Below, piece after piece: positions 11,720 through 24,464 of a DNA stretch of 64,000 bases; within the stretch, counting starts at the first letter, position 1; every line of letters starts with the position of its first letter. Source of the DNA: Channallabes apus (Eukaryota; Chordata; Actinopteri; Siluriformes; Clariidae); contig CM060108.1 in NCBI GenBank assembly GCA_030522415.1, positions 42,670,256-42,734,255 on the forward strand. Direction: 5' to 3'. Below the pieces are notes generated by a model. The model saw only the letters and a list, made by a program, of their open reading frames with translations. It had not been told where the DNA came from and searched no databases. The translations under genes were made by a program, and so were the position numbers.

Positions 11720-12356
11720 ATTTACATTTCAGCATTTGGCAGACGCCCTTATCCAGAACGACTTAATTTTTTCTTTATCACATTATACAGTACAGGCCAA
11801 AAGTTTGGACACACCTTCACTCAATGTGTTTTCTTTATTTTCATGACCATTTACATTGGTAGATTCTCGCTGAAGGTATCAAAACTATGATTGAACACAT
11901 GTGGAGTTATGTACTTAACAAAAAAAGGTGAAATAACTGAAAACATGTTTTATCTTCAAATTTCTTCAAAATAGCCCCCCATTGCTCTGATTACTGCTTT
12001 GCACACTCTTGGCATTCTCTCGATGAGCTTCAAGAGGTCGTCACCTGAAATGGTTTCCAACAGTCTTGAAGGAGTTCCCAGAGGTGTTTAGCACTTGTTG
12101 GCCCCTTTGCCTTCACTCTGCGGTCCAGCTCACTCCAAACCATCTCGATTGGGTTCAGGTCCGGTGACTGTGTATATAACTGCACATGTGTTCATTCATA
12201 GTTTTGATGCCTTCAGTGAGAATCTACCAATGTAAATGGTCATGAAAATAAAGAAAAACCCATTGAGAGATAGATGAGAAAGTTGGTCCAAACATGGGGT
12301 TTGAACATGGGCCTTCCGAACCATAGTCCAATGCCTTGACCACTGAGCTACCCCTT
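11720..12356 (-). mobile_element. family B SINE split by a Tc1 remnant
   Basis: The SINE tail (minus strand) lies at 11720-11785 and its tRNA-like head at 12268-12356 (GGTAGCTCAGTGGTCAAGG read on the minus strand). The middle is displaced by the Tc1-like sequence at 11786-12267. Confidence 0.75.
11786..12267 (-). mobile_element. Tc1-like transposon, internally deleted and broken
   Basis: The left end TACAGTACAGGCCAAAAGTT is a typical Tc1-type terminus. About 80 bp of terminal inverted repeat match the right side (TCTACCAATGTAAATGGTCA), but the outermost right end is missing. Inside, the minus strand shows the C-terminal end of a Tc1 transposase: NPIEMVWSELDRRV, which holds the last acidic residue of the DDE triad, then KAKGPTSAKHLWELLQDCW. 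A stop follows soon after. Most of the transposase is deleted, so it is a dead copy. Confidence 0.85.
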
Positions 12357-12359
12357 ACC

Positions 12360-14150
12360 ATTAATAAAATAAAATAAAAATTGCTTTGTCTATAATACTA
12401 GCATAAATTTAACCAAAATGTAAGAATGCCTTTAATTCCAGAATGAATATCACCTGTGTCTGTAACTCAATCAAAAAGTGTTAGAAAATGCTTTCACCCC
12501 AATGAGAACCTTTTTTTCTGATGCAGTCACAGCATCACTTTTACACACACCATTACAGACTATAGCTTTCTATTTCTTCCCTACTACATATTTCATACAG
12601 GTTTGTTTATGTGCCGGTTTCTGCCATCCATAAATTCCTTCAAAATGCATAGCCACACTGGCAGGACTGTCCATCAATCGCTGACAGCCTCTCAAATCTA
12701 ATCGACTCCCAGTTACCAACAGTTTCTGATTTGTTTTTAGACCGTTTGATTCACAGCCTCTTGTGCTGCACTGCAGGTTCCACTCCAAAAACCAGCAGAA
12801 CAGTTACAGATCTGTTTCTGCAATCAAAACCCTGTCTCTGAGCAGCTACGGTGACCCACAGGCCCTTGGATTCAACAACACTGAAAATGTGAAATTGACT
12901 CTGGCACTCTGTACATTCTGCCTGAGCCTGTGCACCCGCTCACTTTATTCAAAAGGGTTTGTGCTCTCAAAACCTGAATCCCATTGTGACAAAAGTAACA
13001 TGGCAAGCAGACAGATAGATCGGATGTCTGCGAGAACTACAATCGCCCTTGTTCCCATTTAAGCCATCTCCTCGCCGCATTAAAGCAGACACGTAGTATC
13101 AGATTCTGCACCAGTGAGCTTCAAGAGTCAGATAATGCTGCGTATTAACTTCCTGCTCTCTGGAGAAGGATAGGTCTCGAGTACTAATGTATGTGATAGT
13201 ATGACTGAAATTGTCAACTGAAGAAAAAAAAAAAAGTTAAATATGTATTTAACTTTACATTGTTTAGCCTTACATTTAAAACGCAATCTAGAACCATTAA
13301 GAGTACTTAGGCTCTCCCACTTATAATAAATAGGTCCAAGTAATTTCCTTCAAGAGACCTAGAAAAACATAATTATCTGAAGGACCCTTAATGGCCTGGC
13401 CAAATGCAACAAAGAAAAACAGTATGTGTTAGCAATTAGCATTCTAGCACATATGTTCTTAGGAGTTTCCATTCTTTGATGGAAACTGTAGGAAACTGTT
13501 GGTGTTTTACCATATCCAAAGAAGCCCTTAAGAACTTTCTCATGTTTAGCCCCAGACATGATGGAAGTACAGTTGAGGGGAAAAAAAACAATACCCAATG
13601 GGAACTAGCAACTAGCATGTTGCAAATGTGTACAGCATGGGTTCCTCTGTTGTCGTCCTTGGGCAAACTATCCTGACTTCATATAGTGTTTCCCTATCAG
13701 AAAAGTACCCAAGTAGAACTTTTTGTAAAAAGTTAGGAAACTATAAGAAATTTTGATGAAACTATGAAGAGTAACAGCAGCGTAAACAATTAAAGTCTGT
13801 CCAAATATGTACTCGGGAAAACAAAGACTCTTGAAGAGTTTCTAAGAAGGCATGTTGATGATAGATAGGGTAACATATTTACATTTAAATAGCTATGTAC
13901 ATATTTCAATATTAAGCAGTAGAGGAATATTTTCAGGGCTGTGCATGGTTTTGCAAATAAATATTAAAATAAATATTGAATTTTTGTGTGTGTGTTCACA
14001 CCAATTGTAGGCCCAGAGAATAATAACCACCCATCCCTGTAATTACTGCTGACACAACATATGAGCAGTAATTGCACAGTAAAACATTCCAGGCTAAACA
14101 AAATTGACCTCTTTCTGCACTCTGAAACAGAATTAAATAAAACCTCCACT
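12360..14150. other. no gene seen
   Basis: Unique intron sequence with scattered short open frames but no domain and no recognised repeat. Confidence 0.55.
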
Positions 14151-14159
14151 ATTAAAGTG

Positions 14160-14480
14160 AAGTATGCAACAGTTCGCTGTCCTGGATAAATTCTCAGCCC
14201 CCAGACGGCTCGCAGTTGAGTTGTCTGGATTAGCCAGTGGTTGAATCACAGACTGCGGCTTTCGGGGCCTGACAAACGTAAGCTACATCCTCGCGTGCTT
14301 ATCAGCTGGGAACTGCCGGGATTTGCTTTTTGCCACATTGATGAAGGCTGCTCGATAGAGAGGCTTTACCGGAGGATTAAAAAAGGGGTTGAAATCGCAA
14401 GACGTCAAAGGTTGTTTTTCCCTCACAATCCGGCCCTCGATTTGGATCTTGCGGACAAGACGCAAACATCGCTCTGACTT
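14160..14480. promoter_or_regulatory. candidate intronic enhancer
   Basis: CpG-bearing, repeat-free. Two GGATTA cores (14227-14232 and 14374-14379) of the OTX/PITX type, plus GCTTATCAGC (GATA-type) and GACGTCAAAGG. Confidence 0.35.
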
Positions 14481-15949
14481 CTAGGTCGGCTCTTGTGCCG
14501 GTTTGGAGGGCAGTGATGACAAAAGCAATAACACCTGCCTACACTCTGGCAAGCAACACACTTGCCAGAGCTCACTCTGAACGACTGAGTGCTAAGAATG
14601 GTGTCAGATTATCATTAGACTTGATTTTCATGCAATAGTATCGTCTGGATATGCTGCCACCGTGCCACCCAGATCAGTCCACTGACTTCTATTAAATATG
14701 GTTGGTATAATACAATTCAATCTCATTACAAGAGCGAGAAGTTACTCTGCTTTTTATTCTACTTGGAAGACTTCTGGATCTAAATGCAGCATTCTTTTCC
14801 CTCCAACAATTCATTCACTTTTTTTTTATCAAACAGACATTGAAGGTTATAAATAGACAAAACACAGAACAGGTGCACATATTAGGAGCACCATTTACAG
14901 AACAGTAACAAAGACAGGATTATGGAGTGCTCACCATGCTAGGAACCACACTATGCTGTTTACCATGTACGCAGGCATTCTGACACTCTATTCAAGTGAA
15001 TTTATCAGTGCGAACTCGAACAAGGTGGTGCTTGCCCACATTCCCAACTGTTCCACAGCACACATATCACTTAGAAGTCTGAGTATAATAAATTGCAGCA
15101 TTATGCCAGAAATCAAAGGCAAGAAGAGGATCCATTTCACACTATTTGCCTCTTACAGTTCTTGCCAAATGAATAATCTATATCTGTATGTTCTCCTGTG
15201 AGCAGCGCCTTAGGCCGAGGCCATAACACGACTACCAGGGTAAGAGGAAGACCGAACACTCTGTCTACTCAATCATCCCTGAGCAATTTGATAATGAAAA
15301 TCAAATTATATCATTGCTGAGTGATGCACGAGTCCCAATGTACGCACTTAGATAAAGGTCATGATTTTAATTGTACTTTCTGGTGAACGGTATTTGGAAG
15401 GAACACGCAGTTCATTCCACTCCACGGCAAAAGGGGAAAGAACAAAGAAAGGGCACGGACTAGCATTTATTGAATGGATGTGTTGCTGTGCAGCATAATT
15501 AGCAAGACAAGAAACAGTTGCCACTGTGGTTGGATTGAGAGAATCCAAAGATCCAAAGACTGACATTTGGCTACTCGTTGGCTTACTGTACCAGCTTGGC
15601 GGGTTTGATGCAGCAGTACTCCACTTAATGCTGGGCTATTATTAGTCTTATAACAATCAATATCTCAACTATATCACAATACCATTTAGGAGAGTATATT
15701 GTAATGGCTCCTGGAAACCTAGCTTCAGGAAATGAGGAACTATTGCAACAAGTCAATTTTCATTAGGAATCTTTCCTGAACCTTGGTTAGGGTCGGTGTG
15801 ATTCTGTGGAGGAAGACGTACTGGGGCAGTGATAGCCATATTTAAATTCGCTCGCTGGTTAAAGGTGCCCAACTTCTAATGTTTTGCCTAGTTTTATACT
15901 TTGGGTGGATGGAACTCTAGGCTTGAGGGTGGAAGCTAACATAATGAAA

Positions 15950-16152
15950 GACTCACTCATTCTTTAGTACAGGGTCACAGAGGCTACCCCAGTGGACTTG
16001 ATTGGGTACACCCCTGATAAGATTTCAATCCATCGTAGGGCACAACCTCACACACACTCACTACAGGAAATTTGGAAATGCCAATCGGATCTACTCTGCA
16101 TGTCTTGACTGTGGGAGGAAAACCGGAGTACATGGAGGAAACCAACCAAGCA
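15950..16152 (-). mobile_element. family A SINE, diverged
   Basis: On the minus strand it carries the 3' part of family A (ACTCACTCATTC tail, AATCCATCGTAGGGCAC, CTGTGGGAGGAAAACCGGAG). The tRNA-like head is lost. Confidence 0.65.
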
Positions 16153-17409
16153 ATTTACATTAATTCGTGCAATTGCCAAGAGAGAGAGAGAATCTGCTAC
16201 ATAAGGGCATGGGTTATTTTAAAATCAGATGATCAGTATTTTGCAAGTGCTCAGTTTTATATAGGATCCCTAATCTATCAACTAGCACACCGAAGCATAA
16301 ACACAGCTTCATTTCCTATGGTTATACTTTCCAACATTTCATATTCCTTGTCTTCAAAAAGCTATCAAGAGTCATAAAACCAAAGTGACATGAAACCAGT
16401 GTTGTAGTCATTTACATAATTCTTCTTCTTTTTGTTTTATACATCATCAATAAGTGCTGCTGAGCTCTATTTCATGGCGCAACCTGACCTCATCCTTTCC
16501 TCGGTTCTCTCCATGCAGCCTGCCTGGAGAATCAAAAGTAGCCTAGCATGACAGAAGATCCATCACACTAATGTAGGTATGAACCAGGTCATAACTTACA
16601 CCGAGCAGGAGACTGAACGTGACTCTGCAAATGAAATACATGCACTGGTGCACCGCACTTTTCCTGCTGGATGTCCTCAGGCTCAGAAATACTGAGCTAT
16701 GCACAGGTAATGTGCTTACAGAACGAAACACCGTCATTTCTGGTGTATGGAGAAAAATCTGTATTATCTGATCGATTATGCATCCGGAATATCTTTTATG
16801 TGACACAACATGGAAAAAAATTTTTTCGAGAAATTAATGACTCAAATAAACAGGAAATCACCTTCAAGGCCTGGTGTCTTATGCAACCTAATGAGACAGC
16901 AGTAAATCCAAATAAATGTCGATCTGAACACTTGCATTATCATAAATTAGGAGCCAGGCCACAAATGAAAAGCTAATAAGCAGCTCCTCTTGTGAGGTGA
17001 TGACAACATTGCGTCCTCAAGAGGGCGAGAGAGAGGAAGATGGGAACATCTGGGGTTGGCTCTAGGCTGGGTTCACCTCCATTTGCATTCGCAGCTATTC
17101 AAATAATGCACCAGGAGCTGACGCTGGTGCCTCTCATCCCTCTCTGCCAGTATGTGTATGTATGTGTGTGGGTGTGTGTGTGTGTGTATGCGTTGCGAGT
17201 GTGCTGATTTGACAGGAACATATACAATTTTGAAACAGCGATGTCCCCGCTGCACACTTTCTAGACAAAAGGTTCAAAAAGAGACCTAGTTTAGCGTTAG
17301 AGCCTCTCTCTCCCTTTCTCTCTCTGTCGTTTTTCTCAAACGGCTTTCATTGAAGCTCAGCACTTGACAGCCTGATCTGTGGGGATTCCAGCAAAGCTAG
17401 TGGTCCCCT

Positions 17410-17411
<2 letters not shown>

Positions 17412-17443
<32 letters not shown>

Positions 17444-17548
17444 AATTCAAACCCCCCCCCCCCCCCCCTCCAATTCATTTCCATTTGAATGCATCACCCC
17501 GGTCCTCCTCGACATTTCCTGCAGTGTGCATAAGAGGGAAAGTAAGGA

Positions 17549-17581
<33 letters not shown>

Positions 17582-17582
17582 A
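17412..17582. repeat. (CA)n, poly-C and (GA)n cluster
   Basis: (CA)n at 17412-17442, a run of 17 C at 17452-17468, and (GA)n at 17548-17580. Confidence 0.95.
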
Positions 17583-18014
17583 ATGTTTCGCACTAAATAT
17601 TTGGGAGGATGCTAACACCCAACACCCAGCAAGCAACCTCTCTAGAAGAAGAAAAGAAAGAAAGCAAGAAAACACCACCACCCACAGTCTGAGTCACATG
17701 ATGGGAAAAGGACCAAGCGGTTAGAGAAAGGAATTTCCATATTGGTTAAATCCATTTTAATGAGTTCTTGAAGTCTGACTAGCATTTGAAGTCGGGACAG
17801 GAAGTACGACTGTGCGTCTGTCATCATTGACTATAAATATTTAATCTATTCTGTCTAATCTGTCATTAAAATCCATTCCAATGCAGTTTTTTTCTTCTTT
17901 TTACTGGACACCCGACAACCAAAAATGCATGTAGAATGAAGTGGGAAAGTCAGCGGAGGACAAAGAAGCTTTACAGGAAGACAAAAGCCATTTCCCCTCC
18001 CCCGAGTCCTCCTC

Positions 18015-18430
18015 TATAATTCAGATAATTTGATCTCTGATTGAATGAACATGCTTGTAGATTGGGACGTGATTAAATTGCTGACAAATTGCTCGATCCT
18101 CGGGCTGGTTCGCTTCATTACCCAGCGTTCTCCAATCCCTCGTTCGGTCTGCATCCAGCAACAACAATAGCACCCATTGACCTGTAAGCATCCAGAAACC
18201 CGACATGTGCGGAGCATGTTTACGCTTGAGGGACACGCTCGGCCAAATCTTCCCGCTCTGACCTGCTGAAATGACCCGCAGTAGCTGGAAAAAAACCACT
18301 GAATTATGCATGGTGTCGTCCTCTAGCCTCATAATGAAGATACCCCGATACTCCAAGAGAGATTTTCATGCAGCGTGGGACTTGTTTACAGGAACTGGCC
18401 TCCTGTTCGTGGCAACTCAGCGAACCCGAG
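18015..18430. promoter_or_regulatory. candidate intronic enhancer
   Basis: Repeat-free segment with GATAATTTGATC, GTGATTAAATTGC, TGACCTGTAAGC and GAATTATGCATGG. It ends before the SINE-bearing DNA near 18780. Confidence 0.33.
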
Positions 18431-18785
18431 AAGCCTGTTCATCATCCGGAGTTCAGGCCCTAGTGGCTGGATATACAGAATATTTCCAATTACACGCACT
18501 ACTTCCTCTCTGTCTGTACAACCACTATTCTTATGAATAGCAGGCCGAGTGGGCATTCTGTAAAGAGCTGGCGTGGAGAGGAGGAAGGTCTGAGATATTT
18601 CCCTATACTAGCACATCATCATCATCATCATTTAAATCATTCAATGGCGGTTTATCATTATATAGTACGTGCTGATATTACACTAACCCGCCCAGGAAAA
18701 TGTGGAATTTTTTTTTTTTTTACTAATTTACATCACAACAAGCTTTGTTGAGTCTGAGATAACTTCAGTGTTGTCATATTATAGG

Positions 18786-18973
18786 GGCCAGGGGTAGCTC
18801 AGTGGTTAAGGCATTGGACTATGGTTCAGAAGATCCCAGGTTCAAACCCCACAACCACCAAGTTGCCACTGTGGGGCCCTTGAGCAAGGCCCTTAAACCT
18901 CAACTGCTCAGATGTATAATGCGATAAAAAAAAAGTAAGTCGCTCTGAATAAGAGCATCTGCCAAATGTAAAT
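18786..18973 (+). mobile_element. tRNA-derived SINE, family B, best copy
   Basis: The head GGTAGCTCAGTGGTTAAGGC is an A box and CAGGTTCAAACCCC a B box, as in a tRNA gene, but no tRNA acceptor stem is formed. The body has the TTGAGCAAGGCCCTTAAACC segment and ends in GTCGCTCTGAATAAGAGCAT and a CCAAATGTAAAT tail. About 188 bp, near full length. Confidence 0.85.
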
Positions 18974-19189
18974 TATCATAGAATTTTCTTACAAAATCTA
19001 AAGCATCTACTTATATCAGATTTCATACATGCACTATGTAAAATGTAATACTATATAAATGTTTTTTTCCTGCTTATCGTTTAGTTCATCATTTAGTGCT
19101 TATTATTTCATTTTATTTTTTTCAGAAAATAAATATAAATAGCATAAAACTCAGCTATGCTAATGGAAAAATGGTCATAATGGTCATAT

Positions 19190-19820
19190 TGTAACTTACA
19201 TGCTAAGTCAGCTAGCTAACTGCACAAATGTTGGTGAGTATTTTGCTAATTAACTGCTATTTGTTTTTGTTTTTTTATAATTCACAGCTTTGTTAAGATT
19301 TATTTTTCTTTTTACAACAAAAAGCACATGAATAAAGTCTTGACTAGTTTTGGTTAATGTTAAATCAATTGGTCATTGTGGCCATTGTGTTTACTAGCTA
19401 GATAGCTTCTAGCTAGTTAAGAATGTTGGTTAGCTAATTTATAGCTGGCTAGTTAACAATGTTAATAATAATTTAAAGCATAGTTAATATTACTTTTGTA
19501 CTGTTAATAACATAGTATGTGAATATAACAACAAAAACAACAATAAACCAATTCATTAAAGTCTGGCAAATATTCCAGCTTAAGAGCAATTAATTAGCTG
19601 GCTACTAAACTAGCATGACACAGCAACCTGCCCAGCTGACTTCTGCTAATATCAGTCAGTGTTTTTTTTTATTTTTTTTTTATGTAAATTTATTTGTAAT
19701 TATATATTTATATTTGGCTATTAATACTGTATAAATCAAGAATCAAATATTAAAATCTATTTAAAGTCTAGTGGTGACATGCTAGTTTAGTAGGTGTTAG
19801 CAAACCTGCTAGCTTTAGAA
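19190..19820. other. AT-rich stretch with repeated TAGCTAG words
   Basis: GCTAGCTAAC, GCTAGATAGC, TAGCTAGTTAAG and similar words recur, spaced irregularly. No gene, no known element recognised. It may be an old degenerate palindromic repeat. Confidence 0.4.
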
Positions 19821-20791
19821 ATATCATGAAGGACATTTTCATGGGTACTCAAGGTAAAAAAAAAAAGGCAATTTTAGCAATTCCTTGGTCATTGAAGCAT
19901 GTTAGATAATGTACTTCTTTACATAGATTAATCACATGGTCAGTGGTGCTTTGACTAATGCATTACTCAATAATATGCACCAAGCTCGTGCTCTATTTGG
20001 CGTCCGTGTACGCTCGGAGCAGTGCCGACGTCCCAAGTGCCCTCTTTATACAGGACAAATCATCAGCAGCGTCTGCAGATATATGCCCCGACCCACGCAG
20101 CAGAGGCACAGCACCACTTTCTAGAGGTCTTTATGGAGCCATGTGGAGCCATCAGGCGGGGCTAGGAGTGGTGAGACAGCTCTGAGCTGGTGTGGGAAAA
20201 TAAAGTGCTGTGCAAACAGACAGTGCAGTATAAGGACTCAGGAAGTGAGTTTAATAAAAGAGTAGCTCGGTTCCTTCATGGAGTGCTCGCGAAATCCAAC
20301 AGCACACATGCACAAGTGGTCAAGAGTTTGCCAACTCTTAGAAGAGACAAAGTGAAAATGACGAAAATGGGAACGAACACTATCACTCAACTCCCTCGCA
20401 TCTTAAATGGCTGATTCATTGGTTAACATGAGACTAAAAGATTCCTTTACAAACTTAGGATAAGCCCGTTTAGACATTTTGCAAACATTACCACTCCACC
20501 AAAGATGTTTCCTTCGTGTAAATAGACACACACCAGCATTTTCCTTAAGTTTTAGTCATTATGTTTTTGTTATGCCAAAAAAAAAAGTATGACATTAATG
20601 CCATATAGTATAGTTGATTCTAAAATTTCTAAGAGTTATTAAAACTTTGACTGTTCTCCAAAAGTGGTGTTTATTATTATTATTATTATTATAATTATTA
20701 TTACTTATTGATTTATCTATTTTGGTTCTCGGCTTCTTAAAAAACAATTCTACAGTACTTACTGGAAACGTTTTTGGAATATTTTAAGTTA

Positions 20792-20898
20792 CAGTGGTAC
20801 CTCGGCCCTGCCTTTAGAATTTCTGCCTTAAGAACTAAAATTTCGCATTAAGAACTCGCCTCCGGAGCGGATAAAATTTGTATGCCAAGGTACCGGTG
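20792..20898. mobile_element. short mariner/Tigger-like MITE
   Basis: The 107-bp element has terminal inverted repeats CAGTGGTACCTCGG and (reverse complement of right end) CACCGGTACCTTGG, flanked by TA on both sides, the target duplication of Tc1/mariner-superfamily elements. The inside has repeated TTAAGAACT motifs, and no coding capacity. Confidence 0.65.
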
Positions 20899-21917
20899 TA
20901 TACCTTCTGACTTCATCCTAATTATCAACAAAGTGTACAGTGTTCTCTAAAGTTATAAAGTTTTCAGCAAATATATTTTAATTTTGTGAATGTGATATAA
21001 ACTGGTTAAGTCGACCTTGATGATTGTCTGGCTGTCAGATTTGATCAACGTATTAAACTGAGCTTGCAGCACGGAGGCATCTGCTTGTTCTAGAGACAGA
21101 CAGGTCCGTGAGGAATTACAGCTATAGTATCACATCAGGACACAGTTTTTCCTAGAGCCTCTGGGAAACATTATCTACCTGTGTAGCTTGGAAAGTGACC
21201 AAAAGCATGTACGTGCTTCAGGACAAGTGTTATGTAAAGCTCAGACAGAAGAAAAACTTTTTCGTCACGACCGCTCTGCTGTCTCGCATATTCCCTGTCT
21301 TTTCTACACTTAACCTCTTTTTTTTCTTTTTTCTTTCAAGCCGACACACTTACAACACATGACAGGTTTTAAGAAACCTCTCAATTCAGTGAGAAGGGAA
21401 AAAAAAGACAGGAGAAAAAAATATAGAGAGAAAGAAAACATGTTTCCAGATTTTTTGAGGAACTGACAAATCTTATCTGAGGGTAAAATTGAAGAGGGAG
21501 AATGAGGATAGAGGAGGACCAGGACAGAGGAGAGGTGGTGTGAGGGTATTTAGAGGGTTTTAGAGGGGAGGATGGAGGATTAGAACAGATGCCAATGCAT
21601 ACAGCACGCGCAGGCGAACTCCTCTTCTAATCATCTCCGCTCGAATTCAGCTCAAAAACACAAAGAACGACAAAGAAAGGAGCACAAAAGGGATGGGAAA
21701 CGATTGAAAACAAGCCGCTTCTCTTCTTCTTCTTTTTTCAGCAATACATTTTCGAATGTTACAGTTCTGTAAACTTGGCCTATGTGAGTGTTTAAGTATT
21801 TGGAAAGTGAAATCATTTTCATATTGTGCCTTGGTACAATGCCACAGTGTATTTGAAGTGAAGTAATGTGATGGTGAAGGGTAGACTTTCAGCTTGATTT
21901 TAAAAACACTGCATTTT

Positions 21918-22098
21918 TTGCATTCACGGCTCTTATCCAGAGCGACTTACAGTACATTTATCGCATTATACATATTGATGCGGTTGATGGCAAAGGGCCT
22001 TGCTTAAGGGCCCAACAATGGCAGTTGGGTGGTGCTGGGGTTTTAAACCTAGACCAATCAGTGGTCCAGTGTCTTAAACCACTGAGCTACCCCGCCCC
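21918..22098 (-). mobile_element. tRNA-derived SINE, family B
   Basis: On the minus strand: GGTAGCTCAGTGGTTTAAG head, a B box, the CCTTAAGCAAGGCCCTTTG segment, and the tail CTGTAAGTCGCTCTGGATAA. Nearly full length. Confidence 0.8.
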
Positions 22099-22455
22099 TC
22101 CAATCCCCCGGTTCACAATTAATTGGACAACAGACTGACAGGGAGTTTCATGGCCAGGTGTGTCCTCTTAGTTATTTAATCCTATATTTCAGTATTTAAT
22201 TTTTTCAGGATGAAAAAAGTGTATAGAGTAACACTGTCTGCTGAGATTCATTGAAATGCTGTAAAACTAATAGGGCACCACTTCATACTAGAGACGGACC
22301 TAAAAACATAAAAAGCATACAGCGAAATTGGATATTTTTTGTTAAACAGACTGAATTAAAACTGAAGGTCTAAAATTCAATCAAACCTTGCTTCCTACAT
22401 TTCAGATCCATTGTGATGGTGTAAATAAGCAAAATTACAAGAATTGCATCTCTGG

Positions 22456-22862
22456 GAGCCTCCGAGTGGCGCAGTGGTAAAGCGCCCGCCCTATCATGCG
22501 ACGATCGCTGGTTCGAACCCGGGTGATGCTGTTTTCCTCTCACAGCCGGCGGCACAGAGAGAGCTGATTGGCCGAGCTTTCTCAAGGGGGAGGGATGAGA
22601 GGTACTTGCTACATTAATCACGGCTCTACAGCCAATCAGGGGCGTCTGTGAGCCCGCGCATGCGGAAGGAGCGGCTAGCGCTTTCCTCAGAGTGTGTTAC
22701 TCCGCCCCTAATGGTGCGTGAGCACGCAGTTCGAAAAGATGCGGTCGGCTGACGTCACGCGGTTCGGAGGAAACACGTGATAGTCTTCGCCCTCCCGGCT
22801 GAGTGGTAGTGGTAGCCTTAATGTGGGAGCCCCCTAGTGACGGGGAGGAATTGGCCATGAAT
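22456..22862 (+). mobile_element. tRNA-derived SINE, family C, about 400 bp
   Basis: The head CCGAGTGGCGCAGTGGTAAAG with B box GGTTCGAACCCGGG is tRNA-like. The body is rich in CpG (GCCCGCGCATGCGGAAGGAG; GACGTCACGCGGTTCGG) and the 3' part reads GAGCCCCCTAGTGACGGGG. This is the only copy in the window. Its preserved CpGs suggest a fairly young insertion or protection from methylation decay. Confidence 0.8.
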
Positions 22863-23198
22863 CTATTTATGTTGCATGGTTGTTACACCAGTCCCTGTTT
22901 GAGCTGTTAGTAGTAGCTGGAACTCCCGGAAATGAATCACCATGGTCTACTAAATCAGAATCAAGAATTCAACAGCGCTGTGGGACAACACAGCAGAGTG
23001 TAAAACACTGTAATGTAACTATCGGCCTACGTGAAACGACCACACCACAGAAAAAAAAAAAAAAAGATTGAAAATGACCGCTGTGACACTTGAAAAGACC
23101 TTGAGTTTATTTTTCAGCAAAATGTAAAGAAACGCCCAGATTAAATACACGCCTGCTTTTATTTCCTTCAGCAGTCGCAGCCTACTGCATTATCATCA

Positions 23199-23201
<3 letters not shown>

Positions 23202-23234
<33 letters not shown>

Positions 23235-23340
23235 TCTCCCTCCTGCAAAGTGGCTGCAGTGAAAAAGAGCGAGAGCAGAAGCAAGAGCAGGGGATGAGAT
23301 AAAAACACACACACAGGGAGAGAGAGAGAGAGAGAGAGGA
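23202..23340. repeat. (CT)n and (GA)n pair
   Basis: (CT)n at 23202-23232 and (GA)n at 23317-23338 are complementary and about 85 nt apart, so they could fold together. Confidence 0.93.
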
Positions 23341-24304
23341 CGGAGGAAGGACAGGATGAATAAGGGGGAGGAGGGAGATCATTCAGTGCACACCCAGAAC
23401 TGTGTGTGTATCTGCGGGCAGGCTGAATCAAGACTGGAGGGCCATTGATGGTGAAGTTGGTGGTAAATCGTGCTAATAGACGTAGCACCAAATATCGATA
23501 GAAACCATATATTTCTATATTGGATAAGAAAGAGCGAGAGAGAGAGGGGGAAAAAAAGAAATAGAAAGAGGGAGGGTGTGAATGGTGGGAACTTGCAGTT
23601 GTCTAGCAAGATGCTGTCCGGTCATTTCCACCAAGAGGGACTGTCATCATCGGCATCACTTCACCATGACACACTCGTTGTGGTGAAACACAGAGTTCAG
23701 TCATTCCAGAAAGCAGCTTGCTTCCTTACGCATGACTGATTGCTCAGGCAGGAGGCGAGCTGATACTTACCATGCCGACGTGCAGAGAGAGGTTTTCAAA
23801 TCTACAGCCTTCATTCTGGTACATATCTCACAATCTGCTCGGATTATGTTTGTCAACTCCGCAATTAGCGATGCAACTTTTTTTTTTTCTGTACTAAAAA
23901 TAACATGGAGGTGACTCATTGTGACTCAAACTTTCCCCTGTTGTTTTTTTATGCTTCTCGTTCCCCCTGCGTTGCTCTGGAACTCGCCCAATTTGCACAG
24001 AGGTGCTAGTTTTACATTCGAACCAACTCATAATACACATCCAGGTGTTTGTATAGTTCACGCTCTACATCTTGTAGAGATTTGATACTGAACCTGAAAC
24101 TCCGTGCAAATTGCTAATTAACGCCTACATGAGGCAGTGAACTCTAGAAAGTTTTGAGACACTACATGCAATCTCGCGTAAAGCCGATATATACACTGTA
24201 CTGTATAGCGCTACAACCCTGAGGATGAGTACTTTCTCTATAACAGGACATCCAGGAGAGTTTAATTCCTCTTACACCACAGCAATTTGGCTATGTTCAA
24301 ACGC

Positions 24305-24412
24305 CATGACCAACAAGTTGTTCTGCTGGGCTCTTGAGCCAAGCTCCTAATCCTCAACTGTTTAGATGTATGATGAGATAAACATCCACCAAACGCTGTA
24401 AATGTAAATGAA
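24305..24412 (+). mobile_element. family B SINE fragment
   Basis: It retains only the 3' half: GGGCTCTTGAGCCAAGCTCC, CCTCAACTGTTTAGATG, and the CGCTGTAAATGTAAATG tail. The tRNA-like head is missing. Confidence 0.65.
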
Positions 24413-24464
24413 CCAAAAGGTGGAAAACTTGAAGTTGGAGCTTTAACCATGACTGTTACAGAAG

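Noticed and set aside
11990..12170. Functional transposase gene
   Set aside because: Only the C-terminal end is left, with a stop soon after and no catalytic core upstream.
18786..18860. tRNA gene
   Set aside because: A and B boxes are present but no cloverleaf or acceptor stem; the sequence runs into a SINE body. The same holds for the other SINE heads.
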